From: an uncultured Bacteroides sp.
GTDB taxonomy: Bacteria; Bacteroidota; Bacteroidia; Bacteroidales; UBA932
NCBI GenBank assembly: GCA_900546925.1
Contig: UREV01000001.1
Location: 98,123 to 162,122 of the forward strand
Direction: 5' to 3'
DNA: 64,000 nt
Below the pieces are notes generated by a model that worked only from the letters and a program-made list of their open reading frames with translations, was not told the origin of the DNA and ran no database searches. The translations under genes were made by a program, and so were the position numbers. Shown piece after piece: positions 35,775 through 44,708 of the stretch; the stretch's first letter is position 1, and each line of letters begins with the position of its first letter.

Positions 35775-37883
35775 ATGAGAAACAAAGTATTATTAACTAT
35801 AGCCGCCACGCTGACCAGCGCTTCAGCGGCATTGGCTCAAACCCCGGACACCACCGGCATCTACAAAGACCGCCAGGACAGCCTCCAGGCGACAGTCTTT
35901 ACCGGCAGACAGGACGGCAACTTCCTCTCCCGCGGCAAAGAACTCAGAACCGAGGTAATCTCCTCCGCAGGACTTAAGAAGATGGCCTGCTGCAACTTGG
36001 CTGAAAGTTTCGAAAACTCTGCCAGCGTCACAGTCGGCTACTCTGATGCAGTCACCGGAGCGCGACAAATCCGACTCCTCGGACTAAGCGGCGTATATAC
36101 CCAGATGCTCGATGAAAACAGGCCTGCCATGCGCGGTCTCGCAGCACCTTTCGGACTTTCCTATGTTCCGGGTCAATGGCTCGAAAGCATACAAGTCTCC
36201 AAAGGTCTTTCATCTGTAGTGAATGGCGTAGAATCCATTACTGGTCAGATAAATACGGAGTACCGTAAACCGACGGACGAGAAACCTTTGTTCCTGAATG
36301 CCTCAGTGATGAACGACTCCAAGACCGACTTCAACATCGCCTCATCCCTGCAGATGGGCGACAAATGGAGCACAGTCCTGCTCGGCCACGTCTCCGGAAA
36401 TTTCAAGACCTTCGACCACAACCATGACGGCTTCCGCGACGATCCCGAAATGGTTCAGGTCAATGTCGCCAACCGTTGGCTCTACTATAGCCAGAGCGGC
36501 GTTCAGGTACGCTTCGGATTCCGTGCACTTCAGGACCAACGTCAGGGAGGGCAGGACGGATATGACCATAAAGCATATACATTGACCCCGACCTCCCCTT
36601 GGGGCTCCGATATCACGAACAGGCAGCTGAATGCCTACGTGAAAGTAGGCGTGCCTATCAGCGAGGACAATGCGAAAAATATCGCGTTCGTCGCTGACTA
36701 CACCCTCTCCGACATGGATTCGTGGTTCGGCGCCACAAAATACCTCGCCGGCCAGAATTCGGGTTTTGTCAATGTCCTTTTCCAGGATGAAATAAATGAT
36801 TCTCACAAGTTTACACTATCTCTCGGAGGAACGGCGGACAGATATTCGGAGGATTTCTACAGAAAAGTGGCGGCGCAGACACTCGAACAGGGAAATAAAG
36901 TCAAGTCTTTTTATACCGGTGGAGTGGCAGGGGAATATACATTCCATGCTGGCGATAAGTTTTCTTCCATCGTAGGCGTCCGCGGTGATATTTTCGAAGG
37001 TGACGGATTTAAGTTCTCGCCTCGTCTTACTGTAAAGTATAGCCCTATAGAGCAGATAGTTATACGCGCAAATGGCGGACGTGGACTTAGACGTGCCCTT
37101 CCTCTCCTAGATAATATCGGAGTATTCTCCACAGGAAAATCTTTCACGGGAATATATGACAAGCATATTCTCGAGGATGCTTGGACATTTGGCGGAAATG
37201 CTACCTTCTATTTTCCGTTCGGAGCCACAAGTGATACATATTTGAGTTTGGATTACTTCGGAACACGTTTCCGTGAGCAGATGGTTGTGGACTATGATCA
37301 TGGGGTAAATGCCATCGACTTTTATGCGCTCGACGGGAAACGCTCATACACAAATAGTTATCAGGCGGATTTTAATGTGGTTCCTTTCCGTGGATTTACG
37401 GTTACTGCGACGTTCCGCTATACTGACTCGAAGATGGAATTCGAAGGAAGGGGTCTTATGGAGCGCCCAATGGTCAGCAAGTTTAAAGGTGTCCTGAATC
37501 TTCAGTTCGCCACGAATCTTAACAAATGGGTCTTCGATTTTACGGCTTCGGTAAATGGTAAATCCAGGGTTTATGATTTTATGAAAGATCTTAAAGACGC
37601 AAATGGCGAACTGTTTTATGCTGACGGGTTTACGAAGACTTTCCCGCTGCTCTATCTGCAAATCACCAAGCGTTTCAAGGGCATTGACCTATACCTTGGG
37701 GCTGAAAATTTGACGAATTTCCGGCAGAAAAATGTCATCATCGGTACGACAGTTGCGGAGGCAGGTCATTCGGGCCACGGCGGTGTCGATACTTCCCGCG
37801 GGGATTTCGATGCGAGCGCGGTTTGGGGACCGATTATGGGTACGAAATATTATTTGGGCGCGAGATTCACGCTTTGGAAATAA
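35775..37883 (+). CDS. TonB-dependent outer-membrane receptor next to metal genes
   Basis: I start it at MRNKVLLT (35775), which gives a signal peptide ending in AALAQ. The mature protein has a plug (about 35-165: TEVISSAGLKKMACCNLAESF, then GARQIRLLGLSGVYTQML and INTEYR) and a barrel of about 540 residues ending LGARFTLWK. It has no carboxypeptidase-like N-terminal domain. It sits between the metal-efflux operon and an HMA-domain protein, so uptake or recycling of a metal chelate is a plausible inference. A His-rich extracellular stretch near the end (HSGHGGVD) fits that idea. Copies of the oligomer lie at 36458, 36590 and 37681. Confidence 0.85.
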   Translation: MRNKVLLTIAATLTSASAALAQTPDTTGIYKDRQDSLQATVFTGRQDGNFLSRGKELRTEVISSAGLKKMACCNLAESFENSASVTVGYSDAVTGARQIRLLGLSGVYTQMLDENRPAMRGLAAPFGLSYVPGQWLESIQVSKGLSSVVNGVESITGQINTEYRKPTDEKPLFLNASVMNDSKTDFNIASSLQMGDKWSTVLLGHVSGNFKTFDHNHDGFRDDPEMVQVNVANRWLYYSQSGVQVRFGFRALQDQRQGGQDGYDHKAYTLTPTSPWGSDITNRQLNAYVKVGVPISEDNAKNIAFVADYTLSDMDSWFGATKYLAGQNSGFVNVLFQDEINDSHKFTLSLGGTADRYSEDFYRKVAAQTLEQGNKVKSFYTGGVAGEYTFHAGDKFSSIVGVRGDIFEGDGFKFSPRLTVKYSPIEQIVIRANGGRGLRRALPLLDNIGVFSTGKSFTGIYDKHILEDAWTFGGNATFYFPFGATSDTYLSLDYFGTRFREQMVVDYDHGVNAIDFYALDGKRSYTNSYQADFNVVPFRGFTVTATFRYTDSKMEFEGRGLMERPMVSKFKGVLNLQFATNLNKWVFDFTASVNGKSRVYDFMKDLKDANGELFYADGFTKTFPLLYLQITKRFKGIDLYLGAENLTNFRQKNVIIGTTVAEAGHSGHGGVDTSRGDFDASAVWGPIMGTKYYLGARFTLWK

Positions 37884-37893
37884 AGATAAGATT

Positions 37894-38211
37894 ATGAATA
37901 AGACTATGATTTTGGCGGCATTGGCCGTCATGGCGGGTTCTACAGTTGCAAGTGCTTCACCTGTAGAGGTTTCATCAGTAATTTCCGCTACTCCTAAAAA
38001 GGAGACCAAGAAGGTGGTTTTTAATGTCGGTCTGCATTGTCAGAACTGTGTGAAGAAGGTTAAGGAGAATATTTCTTTCGAGAAGGGCGTGAAAGCTCTG
38101 GAAGTGGACCTCGAAAAGAAAACTGTCACAATAACTTACGATCCGGCTAAGACAAACGAAGCTACCCTCAGGAAAGCCATCGAGAAACTCGGCTATACCT
38201 GCAGTTTGTAG
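37894..38211 (+). CDS. exported heavy-metal-associated (HMA) domain protein
   Basis: About 105 residues. I start it at MNKTMILA (37894), which gives a signal peptide ending near ASA-SP; the frame is open further upstream within the receptor gene but without sense. One HMA domain (about 38-105) has the metal motif GLHCQNC (CxxC) and the usual beta-alpha-beta pattern ending GYTCSL. The protein should be a periplasmic copper-type chaperone. It follows the receptor after 10 bases, so the two probably share a transcript. Confidence 0.85.
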   Translation: MNKTMILAALAVMAGSTVASASPVEVSSVISATPKKETKKVVFNVGLHCQNCVKKVKENISFEKGVKALEVDLEKKTVTITYDPAKTNEATLRKAIEKLGYTCSL

Positions 38212-38255
38212 TAAGCGTCTCCGCAGTTACGTGTCGGAGTGTCGCGCGGGCCTCA

Positions 38256-38411
38256 GGGGTCGGCGCGCCTCGGATTTTGGAGACACTGAATATCAATATA
38301 TTACAAAAACATCCCGCGCCGACCCTCCTAAAAAATATGGGGTCGGCGCGGTGGCGTTATAGAACCGTCTGGTTATCAATAGTTTACGATGAACGGCCGC
38401 GCCGACCCCGA
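38256..38411. repeat. GC-rich palindromic repeat family D (two hairpin pairs)
   Basis: GGGGTCGGCGCG or its complement occurs four times: forward at 38256 and 38339, reverse at 38315 and 38396. The central pair (38313-38352) forms a strong hairpin with an A-rich loop, and the outer copies can pair too. It lies between the HMA gene and the two tRNA genes. Confidence 0.75.
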
Positions 38412-38433
38412 AATGCCCAGCCACGATAAACAA

Positions 38434-38463
38434 AAAAAGCCTCTGCAAAAGCAGAGGCTTTAA
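38434..38463. terminator. intrinsic terminator next to the tRNA genes
   Basis: AAAGCCTCTGC pairs with GCAGAGGCTTT around an AAAA loop, with an A run on one side and T on the other. On the minus strand it ends the tRNA transcript just after tRNA-Met. Confidence 0.85.
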
Positions 38464-38469
38464 ATTTCG

Positions 38470-38543
38470 TAGCGGGTCGCAGGATTGAACTGCGGACCTC
38501 ATGATTATGAATCATGCGCTCTAACCAGCTGAGCTAACCCGCC
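38470..38543 (-). tRNA. tRNA-Met (CAT)
   Basis: On the minus strand the acceptor stem is GGCGGGT/ACCCGCT, the D-arm starts GCTCAGC, the anticodon stem CATGA/TCATG holds the loop TTCATAA with anticodon CAT, and the T-arm is CGCAG/CTGCG with TTCAATC. The 3' CCA is not encoded. A CAT anticodon without further evidence could be elongator Met, initiator Met or modified Ile. The D and anticodon arms look like elongator tRNA-Met of Bacteroidota. Confidence 0.9.
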
Positions 38544-38568
38544 ATGACTGGTCGGAGACCAGATTTTG

Positions 38569-38639
38569 TTGAGATAGAAGGACTCGAACCCTCACTGACA
38601 GAGCCAGAATCTGTAGTGCTACCATTACACCATATCTCA
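38569..38639 (-). tRNA. tRNA-Gln (CTG)
   Basis: On the minus strand, the acceptor stem TGAGATA/TATCTCA, anticodon stem ACAGA/TCTGT with loop TTCTGGC (anticodon CTG) and a T-arm with GGTTCGAGTCC are clear. It lies upstream of tRNA-Met by 25 bases on the same strand, so both are probably one transcript. CCA is not encoded. Confidence 0.92.
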
Positions 38640-38788
38640 ATTTCTGTCCCATTCTTTCGGAACGGGACTGCAAATTTACAACTCTTTTCTGATTCTGCAA
38701 ATTTTTCTCTTAGTTTTTTGTGATTTTTTACGCTTACTTACTCGAAAACAATCCGCAGCCTCATATTGGGAACTGTTTTTCGAGTTAC

Positions 38789-39289
38789 TCATGCTCTCCA
38801 AACCACCGCAGAAGCCCATACCTGACATCCCTCGCAACGCCCTACGAAACCCATCTTCTCATTTGTGGTCGCCTTTACGGAAACGCAGTCGATACTTATC
38901 CCCATCACCTCGGCCAGGACACTGCGCATCTGCTCCACATACTTCCCGATTTTGGGACGCTGCAGAGCTATAGTGATATCCGCATTGCCCACAGCATAAC
39001 CATTTTCATGAACCAGTTCCACCACTTTTGCCAGTAATTTCTTGCTGTCCACACCTTTCCACTCGTCCGAAGTGTCCGGGAAATGATGGCCGATGTCACC
39101 GAGAGCCAAACTGCCCAGGAGTGCGTCACACAATGCGTGAATAGCCACGTCTCCATCCGAGTGTGCCACGAAACCGCAGTCAGAATCGATTTTTACACCG
39201 CCGAGCCACATCGGTAGACCAGATGCAATCTGGTGAACATCATATCCGTTGCCCACTTTTATAGGGCATTCTTTATTCGAAAATTCCAT
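38789..39289 (-). CDS. ispF: 2-C-methyl-D-erythritol 2,4-cyclodiphosphate synthase
   Basis: I start it at MEFSNKECP (39289); the open frame extends 15 more residues without family features. About 166 residues, the normal size. The zinc-binding motif VGNGYDVHQI is at about 12-21, HSDGDVAIHALCDALLG is near 45, and KATTNEKMGFVGR is near the end. It makes the cyclic diphosphate of the MEP isoprenoid pathway. It is isolated between the tRNA genes and the divergent mutL unit. Confidence 0.96.
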   Translation of the reverse strand: MEFSNKECPIKVGNGYDVHQIASGLPMWLGGVKIDSDCGFVAHSDGDVAIHALCDALLGSLALGDIGHHFPDTSDEWKGVDSKKLLAKVVELVHENGYAVGNADITIALQRPKIGKYVEQMRSVLAEVMGISIDCVSVKATTNEKMGFVGRCEGCQVWASAVVWRA

Positions 39290-39380
39290 GTTGTAAACAA
39301 TATTATTAAGTCGCATATACTCAAGCGGTAACAAAAGTAAAGAAAAATTGTTAAATTTGAACTTCCAAAAGAAGAAAGAT

Positions 39381-39668
39381 ATGGCAAATTTCGGCTGGTT
39401 CGGAGAAAGCGAACATAAGGTTTTCGATTATAAACCAATATATTACGATAAGGAGAAGGATGAACTCAAGCAGAAATTCGGTAAAGTGGACGGTTCTCTT
39501 GAGAAAAAGGATGAGACTTATGTCCCCGGATCTTACATCCGAGGCTCGTTCCGCTCCGGCGTAAAGAAACGCGGCTCCAACAAGGCGCAGAGAATCATAA
39601 CTCTTATCGGACTGGTTCTCTTTTTTGTTGTGATGATTTATATAACCAAGTTCTACGCTTTGTTGTAA
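39381..39668 (+). CDS. conserved small membrane protein upstream of mutL
   Basis: I start it at MANFGWFG (39381), behind a TAAATTTG box (39351-39358). The protein has 95 residues: a hydrophilic N-terminal part (FDYKPIYYDKEKDELKQKF) with a short arginine/glycine stretch (SYIRGSFRSGVKKRG), then one C-terminal membrane segment (IITLIGLVLFFVVMIYI). Short proteins of this kind precede mutL in many Bacteroidota and carry various unfounded names in annotations. Its function is unknown. mutL follows after 4 bases. Confidence 0.7.
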   Translation: MANFGWFGESEHKVFDYKPIYYDKEKDELKQKFGKVDGSLEKKDETYVPGSYIRGSFRSGVKKRGSNKAQRIITLIGLVLFFVVMIYITKFYALL

Positions 39669-39672
39669 GGCC

Positions 39673-41571
39673 ATGGATATAAGGATATTGCCAAGCAATA
39701 TAGCGAACATGATCGCTGCCGGCGAGGTCGTACAGAGACCTGCATCGGCAGTCAAGGAACTCATGGAAAACGCTGTGGATGCAGGAGCCACGCAGATAAC
39801 AGTGATTCTCACCGACTCCGGAAGAACATTGATCCAAGTCATAGACAACGGGTGCGGCATGTCTCCGGATCAGGCGGTGCTGTGTTTCGAAAGACACGCG
39901 ACCTCCAAGATAGCGACAGCCGAAGACCTGAACGACATAACGACATTCGGATTCCGCGGGGAAGCATTGGCCTCCATCGCGGCGGTCGCCGAAGTTACGT
40001 TGAAGACCCGTAGAGACGGGGATGAGGTCGGTTGCCAGGTGGAATTCGCTGATTCCAAGCACATTTCGACTGAAGAGATCTCCACTCCGGTCGGCTCCAA
40101 CTTCTCCGTCAGGAACCTGTTCTACAACGTCCCGGCCCGCAGAAAATTCATGAAGTCGGACAATGTCGAGCTCCGTCACGTCATAGAAGAATTCACCAGA
40201 GTCGCTCTGACAAGACCGGAAATCGGATTCCGACTGATGAACAACGGTAAGGACATTCACGTCCTGAAACCGGCCAAGTCGCTGAAATACAGGATACAAG
40301 ACCTGCTCGGAAGCAGCGTCGTGAGCCAAGTCGTGGACATAAGCGCGGAAACAACGGTAGTCAAGATAAATGGATATGTAGGCCGCCCGGACCAGGCGAA
40401 AAAAACTCTCGGAAACCAGTTCTTCTTCGTCAACGGCAGATTTTTCAGGAGTCCGTATTTCCACAAGGCCGTGATGAACGCCTACGAAAATATGCTCCCT
40501 CAGGGCACCACGCCGTCATATTTCATCTTCATGGAAGTGGATCCGCACTCCATAGACGTGAATATCCATCCGACGAAAACCGAAGTGAAATTCGAAGACG
40601 ACAGCGTAGTTTTCCAAGTGTTGTTCGCCTGCGTGAAAGAATCCCTCGGACGCAACTCCTTCGGCGCCAGCATTGACTTCGATAAAGAAAATATGGCGGA
40701 GCTGCCGGTCTTCAGCGAAAATTTCGAGAGGTTCCGTCCCGATGTGCTGCAGCCGAACGTCGCTTTCGACCCCGAATACAACCCGTTCGACGACCCGGCT
40801 CCCGGCGGCGAAATCCCGTACTTCCCGCCCGTCCAGGACAAAAACCAAGCTTCCGCCGGCCCCATCCCTTCGTTGCCTGTTTCGGGTAAGGTCAATGCCG
40901 ATTTCTCAGGGTATGGGCAGCATCCTGCCTATGGTGGATACGACACGCGAGGCTATGTGGCACCGAAAGACGATTACGGAAAACTGTTTGAGGAACGTGC
41001 TGTATCTCAGCCGTCTATCATCCTTGTCGGCAGAAAATTCATCATTACGACTGTGGATGAAGGTCTGTTGGCCATAAATATTCACAGGGCTAAGGAACGC
41101 ATCTTCTATGATAAATTCCTCAGGGCGCTGAGCGGCGGAGAACATGTTTGCCAGACCACATTGTTCCCTGTGCAAGTAGCTGTGGGACAGGAAAACAGAC
41201 TTGTATTCGACGAACATCTGGATATGCTCAGGGCACTGGGCTTCGATATAGCTCCTTTCGGAAACGACACCATCGTGGTAAACGGAATGCCTGAAGGGTT
41301 CCAGGTCGACCAGAGCAGTGTGGAAGCCGCTATGGCTGACGTGCTTATCATTCTGTCAGAAGAACATACATCTCTTCCGGGAATGTTGAACGCGGCCATG
41401 GCTGAGAAATTTGCCAAAATGGAAGCAGCTGAAGGCAGGCCGGTGGAGTCTGTCACGGAGGCCAAGAGCCTGATGACGGCCCTTTTCGCTTGTTCGAACT
41501 CCGAGTTTACGAGCAAGGGACATAAGATTATGACGATCCTTTCAGAGGATTATCTGGACAAACTTTTTTAG
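39673..41571 (+). CDS. mutL: DNA mismatch repair protein MutL
   Basis: The protein has 632 residues. The GHKL ATPase domain has KELMENAVDAGAT, DNGCGM and RHATSKI, then GFRGEALASIA and NPQVGSNFSVRNLFYNVPARRKF-like motifs. A linker (about 350-445) is Pro/Gly-rich and carries a GGTCAATG copy. The C-terminal dimerisation domain has INIHRAKERIFYD where endonuclease-type MutL has DQHAxxExxxxE, and CSNSEF where others have CPHGRP. So the endonuclease site looks degraded. It coordinates mismatch repair between MutS and downstream nucleases. Confidence 0.95.
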   Translation: MDIRILPSNIANMIAAGEVVQRPASAVKELMENAVDAGATQITVILTDSGRTLIQVIDNGCGMSPDQAVLCFERHATSKIATAEDLNDITTFGFRGEALASIAAVAEVTLKTRRDGDEVGCQVEFADSKHISTEEISTPVGSNFSVRNLFYNVPARRKFMKSDNVELRHVIEEFTRVALTRPEIGFRLMNNGKDIHVLKPAKSLKYRIQDLLGSSVVSQVVDISAETTVVKINGYVGRPDQAKKTLGNQFFFVNGRFFRSPYFHKAVMNAYENMLPQGTTPSYFIFMEVDPHSIDVNIHPTKTEVKFEDDSVVFQVLFACVKESLGRNSFGASIDFDKENMAELPVFSENFERFRPDVLQPNVAFDPEYNPFDDPAPGGEIPYFPPVQDKNQASAGPIPSLPVSGKVNADFSGYGQHPAYGGYDTRGYVAPKDDYGKLFEERAVSQPSIILVGRKFIITTVDEGLLAINIHRAKERIFYDKFLRALSGGEHVCQTTLFPVQVAVGQENRLVFDEHLDMLRALGFDIAPFGNDTIVVNGMPEGFQVDQSSVEAAMADVLIILSEEHTSLPGMLNAAMAEKFAKMEAAEGRPVESVTEAKSLMTALFACSNSEFTSKGHKIMTILSEDYLDKLF

Positions 41572-41573
41572 AA

Positions 41574-42251
41574 ATGAGTTATTACGGAAATAATTACGGT
41601 GGCGGATTCGGAGGATTTATCTCATCCCTCCCGCCTGTAACCAAGAATATTGTTGCTATCAATGTTCTTGTATTCATCGCCACACTTGTGAACCAGCAGT
41701 TCATGGTGGCCAACTTCGCGATGTTCTACCCGACATCGCCTTTCTTCAGACCTTGGCAGATTATCACCCACATGTTTATGCATGGCGGATTCTGGCATAT
41801 CTTCTTCAATATGTATTCGCTCCTGATGTTCGGAACCGTGTTAGAAAGATCTATCGGTTCGAAGAAATTCCTGATATTCTATTTCGTGACAGGATTGGGT
41901 GCGGTGGCTTTGCATACTGGAGTAGAATGGATTGAAGCTCAGATATTTATGGCTAATGAGCAGGTGATGGCATATCATAATTTGCTTATGACCCCGACAC
42001 TGGGTGCTTCAGGAGCCATTTATGGTGTCCTCATCGGTTATGCCATGGTTTATCCGCAGTCCAGGCTTACACTGCTGTTCCCTCCGGTTACACTTACGGC
42101 CAAGTGGATGGTCATCATATTCGCTGCTATAGAATTATTTACAGGCATTACAGGCACTGCTGACGGCGTGGCACATTTCGCACACCTCGGCGGTATGCTT
42201 TTCGGCTGGCTGCTTATAAGAATGTGGCGCAGACAAGGTAAACTATATTGA
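41574..42251 (+). CDS. rhomboid-family intramembrane serine protease
   Basis: The protein has 225 residues with six membrane segments. The HMFMHGGFWHIFFNMYSLLMFG stretch (about 64-85) contains the conserved His/Asn region, GASGAIYG near residue 145 contains the catalytic Ser, and AHFAHLGGMLFGWLL near the end contains the catalytic His. The catalytic dyad is thus complete. The N-terminus is a short Gly/Tyr/Asn-rich segment. It starts 2 bases after mutL. The substrate is unknown. Confidence 0.92.
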   Translation: MSYYGNNYGGGFGGFISSLPPVTKNIVAINVLVFIATLVNQQFMVANFAMFYPTSPFFRPWQIITHMFMHGGFWHIFFNMYSLLMFGTVLERSIGSKKFLIFYFVTGLGAVALHTGVEWIEAQIFMANEQVMAYHNLLMTPTLGASGAIYGVLIGYAMVYPQSRLTLLFPPVTLTAKWMVIIFAAIELFTGITGTADGVAHFAHLGGMLFGWLLIRMWRRQGKLY

Positions 42252-42255
42252 TAAA

Positions 42256-43338
42256 TTGGCATTGACAAGAAAAAAACATAGTCTGTTTTTCGGAATCACT
42301 TCGCGGACATTGATGATAATTTCCGCGGCTCTTTTGCTGCTCAGCTATGTATCGACATACGTGAATCCGGCGAAAGCGTGGTTCATGACCATATTCGGAC
42401 TTTTGTTCGCGCCCCTGCTTTTATGCAATTTTCTCCTGTTCGTATGGGCGATTCTGCGTAAATCCAAAGCGCTTGTAATCCCGTTTCTGGCCCTGCTTCC
42501 TACCGTGTTCATGGCAGGAAAATTCTTCCGCTTTACTGACGGCGGAGATATGGATGCCGAAAGCGGTGTCAAGATATTGACTTACAACGTGGGACGGTTC
42601 GCATTGGCCCAAAACAGCAGGTTCTCTTCGTGGGAAGAATGTGCGGACTCGGCCATGGCTTTCATGAAATCCAGGAACGCGGATATAATCTGCATCCAGG
42701 AATTTTACATGGACAACCCCGAAAAGGTACGCTCTTATCTCAGCTCGAAAATGCCCGGATACGATATCAAGTATTTCGTAAATATAAATAAGAGAGGCTG
42801 TTACGGGAATGTTACCCTCAGCCGTTATCCGGCATTGACAAAAGGGAAAATAGATTTCGAACGCAGCGCGAATCTGGCCTTGTACTCGGATTACGACATC
42901 GGCGGAACCACCTTGCGCGTGTACAACTGTCATTTCCAGAGCTATAACATCTCCCTCACGCGCCTGGCCTCATCATTGGAAAGCGACTATAAGAAGGCGA
43001 TGAAAGATACCGAGGAGAAGATGCGCAAATCGATAGTCAGACGACCGAAACAGGTGGATGATGTCATGCGGAATATCGAATCCTGCCCCGTGGAAGCCAT
43101 CGTGACCGGCGATTTCAACGACAATCCGATGTCCTACACCTACTATCGCCTGAGCCGCAGAATGAAAGACTCGTTCGAGGAAGCCGGCATCGGTACAGGA
43201 TACACCTTCTCGAAGATGCGCCCGTTCCTCAGGATAGACTACATACTTTTTCCGGAGAGGTTCAATGCCGTCGGACATACTGTTCTTCATCGTGATTATT
43301 CGGACCATTATCCGGTGGAAGCCATAATTAAATTATAA
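42256..43338 (+). CDS. membrane-anchored endonuclease/exonuclease/phosphatase family protein
   Basis: About 360 residues. The start is uncertain: no ATG occurs until codon 20, and TTG at 42256 keeps the basic N-terminus (MALTRKKHSLFF). ATT at 42247 would overlap the rhomboid stop. Three N-terminal membrane segments (about 10-95) precede an EEP catalytic domain: LTYNVGRF, IICIQEFY, TGDFNDNP and DYSDHYPVEA near the end are the metal and catalytic motifs. The substrate may be a phospholipid or nucleotide. Confidence 0.85.
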   Translation: MALTRKKHSLFFGITSRTLMIISAALLLLSYVSTYVNPAKAWFMTIFGLLFAPLLLCNFLLFVWAILRKSKALVIPFLALLPTVFMAGKFFRFTDGGDMDAESGVKILTYNVGRFALAQNSRFSSWEECADSAMAFMKSRNADIICIQEFYMDNPEKVRSYLSSKMPGYDIKYFVNINKRGCYGNVTLSRYPALTKGKIDFERSANLALYSDYDIGGTTLRVYNCHFQSYNISLTRLASSLESDYKKAMKDTEEKMRKSIVRRPKQVDDVMRNIESCPVEAIVTGDFNDNPMSYTYYRLSRRMKDSFEEAGIGTGYTFSKMRPFLRIDYILFPERFNAVGHTVLHRDYSDHYPVEAIIKL

Positions 43339-43339
43339 T

Positions 43340-43966
43340 ATGACAGAAGCAAAATATTCAGAAACATTGACCGCGACCCTTAAAGTGCTCAGGGAGGGCG
43401 GCATCATACTTTATCCGACCGATACAGTATGGGGACTTGGCTGCGACGCTACAAACCCGGAGGCGGTGGCTAAGATTTATGAAATTAAGCATCGTGCTGA
43501 CAGTAAGGCACTTGTGCTGCTTGCGTCCGACATGGACATGATTTGCAAATTCGTGAAAGAGATTCCTGACGCGGCTATCCAGCTCGTGGAAGTGAACGAC
43601 AAACCGATGACAATCATCTATCCGGGTGCCATTCACGGAAAAGCTCCGGCAGAAGGGGAGCGTCCTGTTGCGGACAGACATTTCCTTGCTTACAATGCGG
43701 TAGCCGAGGATGAGACCACAGGAATCCGTATCCCTGACATGAAATTCTGCAAAGACTTGACTTATAAGCTGGGACGTCCGATAGTTTCCACTTCGGCGAA
43801 CATCTCCGGTGAACCTACTCCGCAAAAATTCGCAGATATTCCTGACGTCATCAAATCTGCAGTGGACTTTATCGTGGAGCCGTCACTCGAAGCCGGTGCC
43901 ACGGGCCAGTCTTCACAGATTATTAAGGTAGGTCTGGACGGTGAAATCCAAATCATCAGAGGCTAA
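43340..43966 (+). CDS. tsaC: L-threonylcarbamoyladenylate synthase (YrdC/Sua5 family)
   Basis: The protein has 208 residues. YrdC motifs are present: GGIILYPTDTVWGLGCDATNPEAV near residue 18, KIYEIKHRADSKALVLLAS, and SANISGEPTPQ near residue 155. It makes threonylcarbamoyl-AMP for t6A37 of tRNAs that read ANN codons. The start is directly after the preceding gene (2 bases) and rsmE begins 3 bases after its stop. The seven genes from the small mutL neighbour to NagX are closely packed and probably one operon. Confidence 0.93.
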   Translation: MTEAKYSETLTATLKVLREGGIILYPTDTVWGLGCDATNPEAVAKIYEIKHRADSKALVLLASDMDMICKFVKEIPDAAIQLVEVNDKPMTIIYPGAIHGKAPAEGERPVADRHFLAYNAVAEDETTGIRIPDMKFCKDLTYKLGRPIVSTSANISGEPTPQKFADIPDVIKSAVDFIVEPSLEAGATGQSSQIIKVGLDGEIQIIRG

Positions 43967-43968
43967 GC

Positions 43969-44688
43969 ATGGAAATATTCTGGACTGAAGACGTATCTGA
44001 CGGACTCTGCCGTTTGGGCGAAGAGGAATCCGCCCATTGCGTAAGGGTGTTGAGGCACAGAAATGGTGACAATGTCTGCATAATCGACGGGCATGGCACC
44101 ATGTATGAGTGTGAACTCGTTTCTGACTCGCCGAAGGCTGCGGAGGCTAAGATTATCTCGACGCATCCGGGGTGGGGAAGTCATGGTTATAACCTCACGA
44201 TGGCGGTATGTCCGACTAAAAATATCGACCGTTTCGAATGGTTCATCGAGAAGGCGACCGAGTTCGGAGTAGACTGCATCTGCCCGGTAATCGGTGACCA
44301 CTCTGAGCGTAAAGTCGTGAAAATGGAGAGATTAAAGAAAATTCTCCTGTCGGCGGCCAAGCAATCGCTCAAATCCGCCATCCCCCTGATCCAGGAGCCG
44401 GTTTCTGTCAATGCCTTTGTCCGTGAGTATGCTGGCGTGGATTCTCTGAAACTCATCGCCTGCTGTTTCGATGACTTGGCGCCGAGACATTCCATTAAAG
44501 AGGTGCTGGGCACATATTCCGGAACTTCAGTCACCATACTTATCGGTCCGGAGGGAGATTTTTCGAAAGAAGAAGTGAAAGCTGCCATGGAGGCAGGCTA
44601 CATCCCTGTTCAGATCGGCAACTCTCGTCTCAGGACTGAGACCGCCGCTTTGGGCTCAGTTGCTGTAGTATACTATAACTACATGTAA
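43969..44688 (+). CDS. rsmE: 16S rRNA (uracil1498-N3)-methyltransferase
   Basis: The protein has 239 residues. It is a SPOUT methyltransferase with an N-terminal PUA-like domain (HCVRVLRHRNGDNVCIIDGHG) and a C-terminal knot: KNIDRFEWFIEKATEFGVDCICPV, SAAKQSLKSAIPLI, ILIGPEGDFSKEEV, and the SAM-binding stretch LRTETAALGSVAVVYY. It acts on 16S rRNA in the 30S subunit. Confidence 0.95.
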   Translation: MEIFWTEDVSDGLCRLGEEESAHCVRVLRHRNGDNVCIIDGHGTMYECELVSDSPKAAEAKIISTHPGWGSHGYNLTMAVCPTKNIDRFEWFIEKATEFGVDCICPVIGDHSERKVVKMERLKKILLSAAKQSLKSAIPLIQEPVSVNAFVREYAGVDSLKLIACCFDDLAPRHSIKEVLGTYSGTSVTILIGPEGDFSKEEVKAAMEAGYIPVQIGNSRLRTETAALGSVAVVYYNYM

Positions 44689-44708
44689 ACCAATCAAATA
44701 TATTAGAT

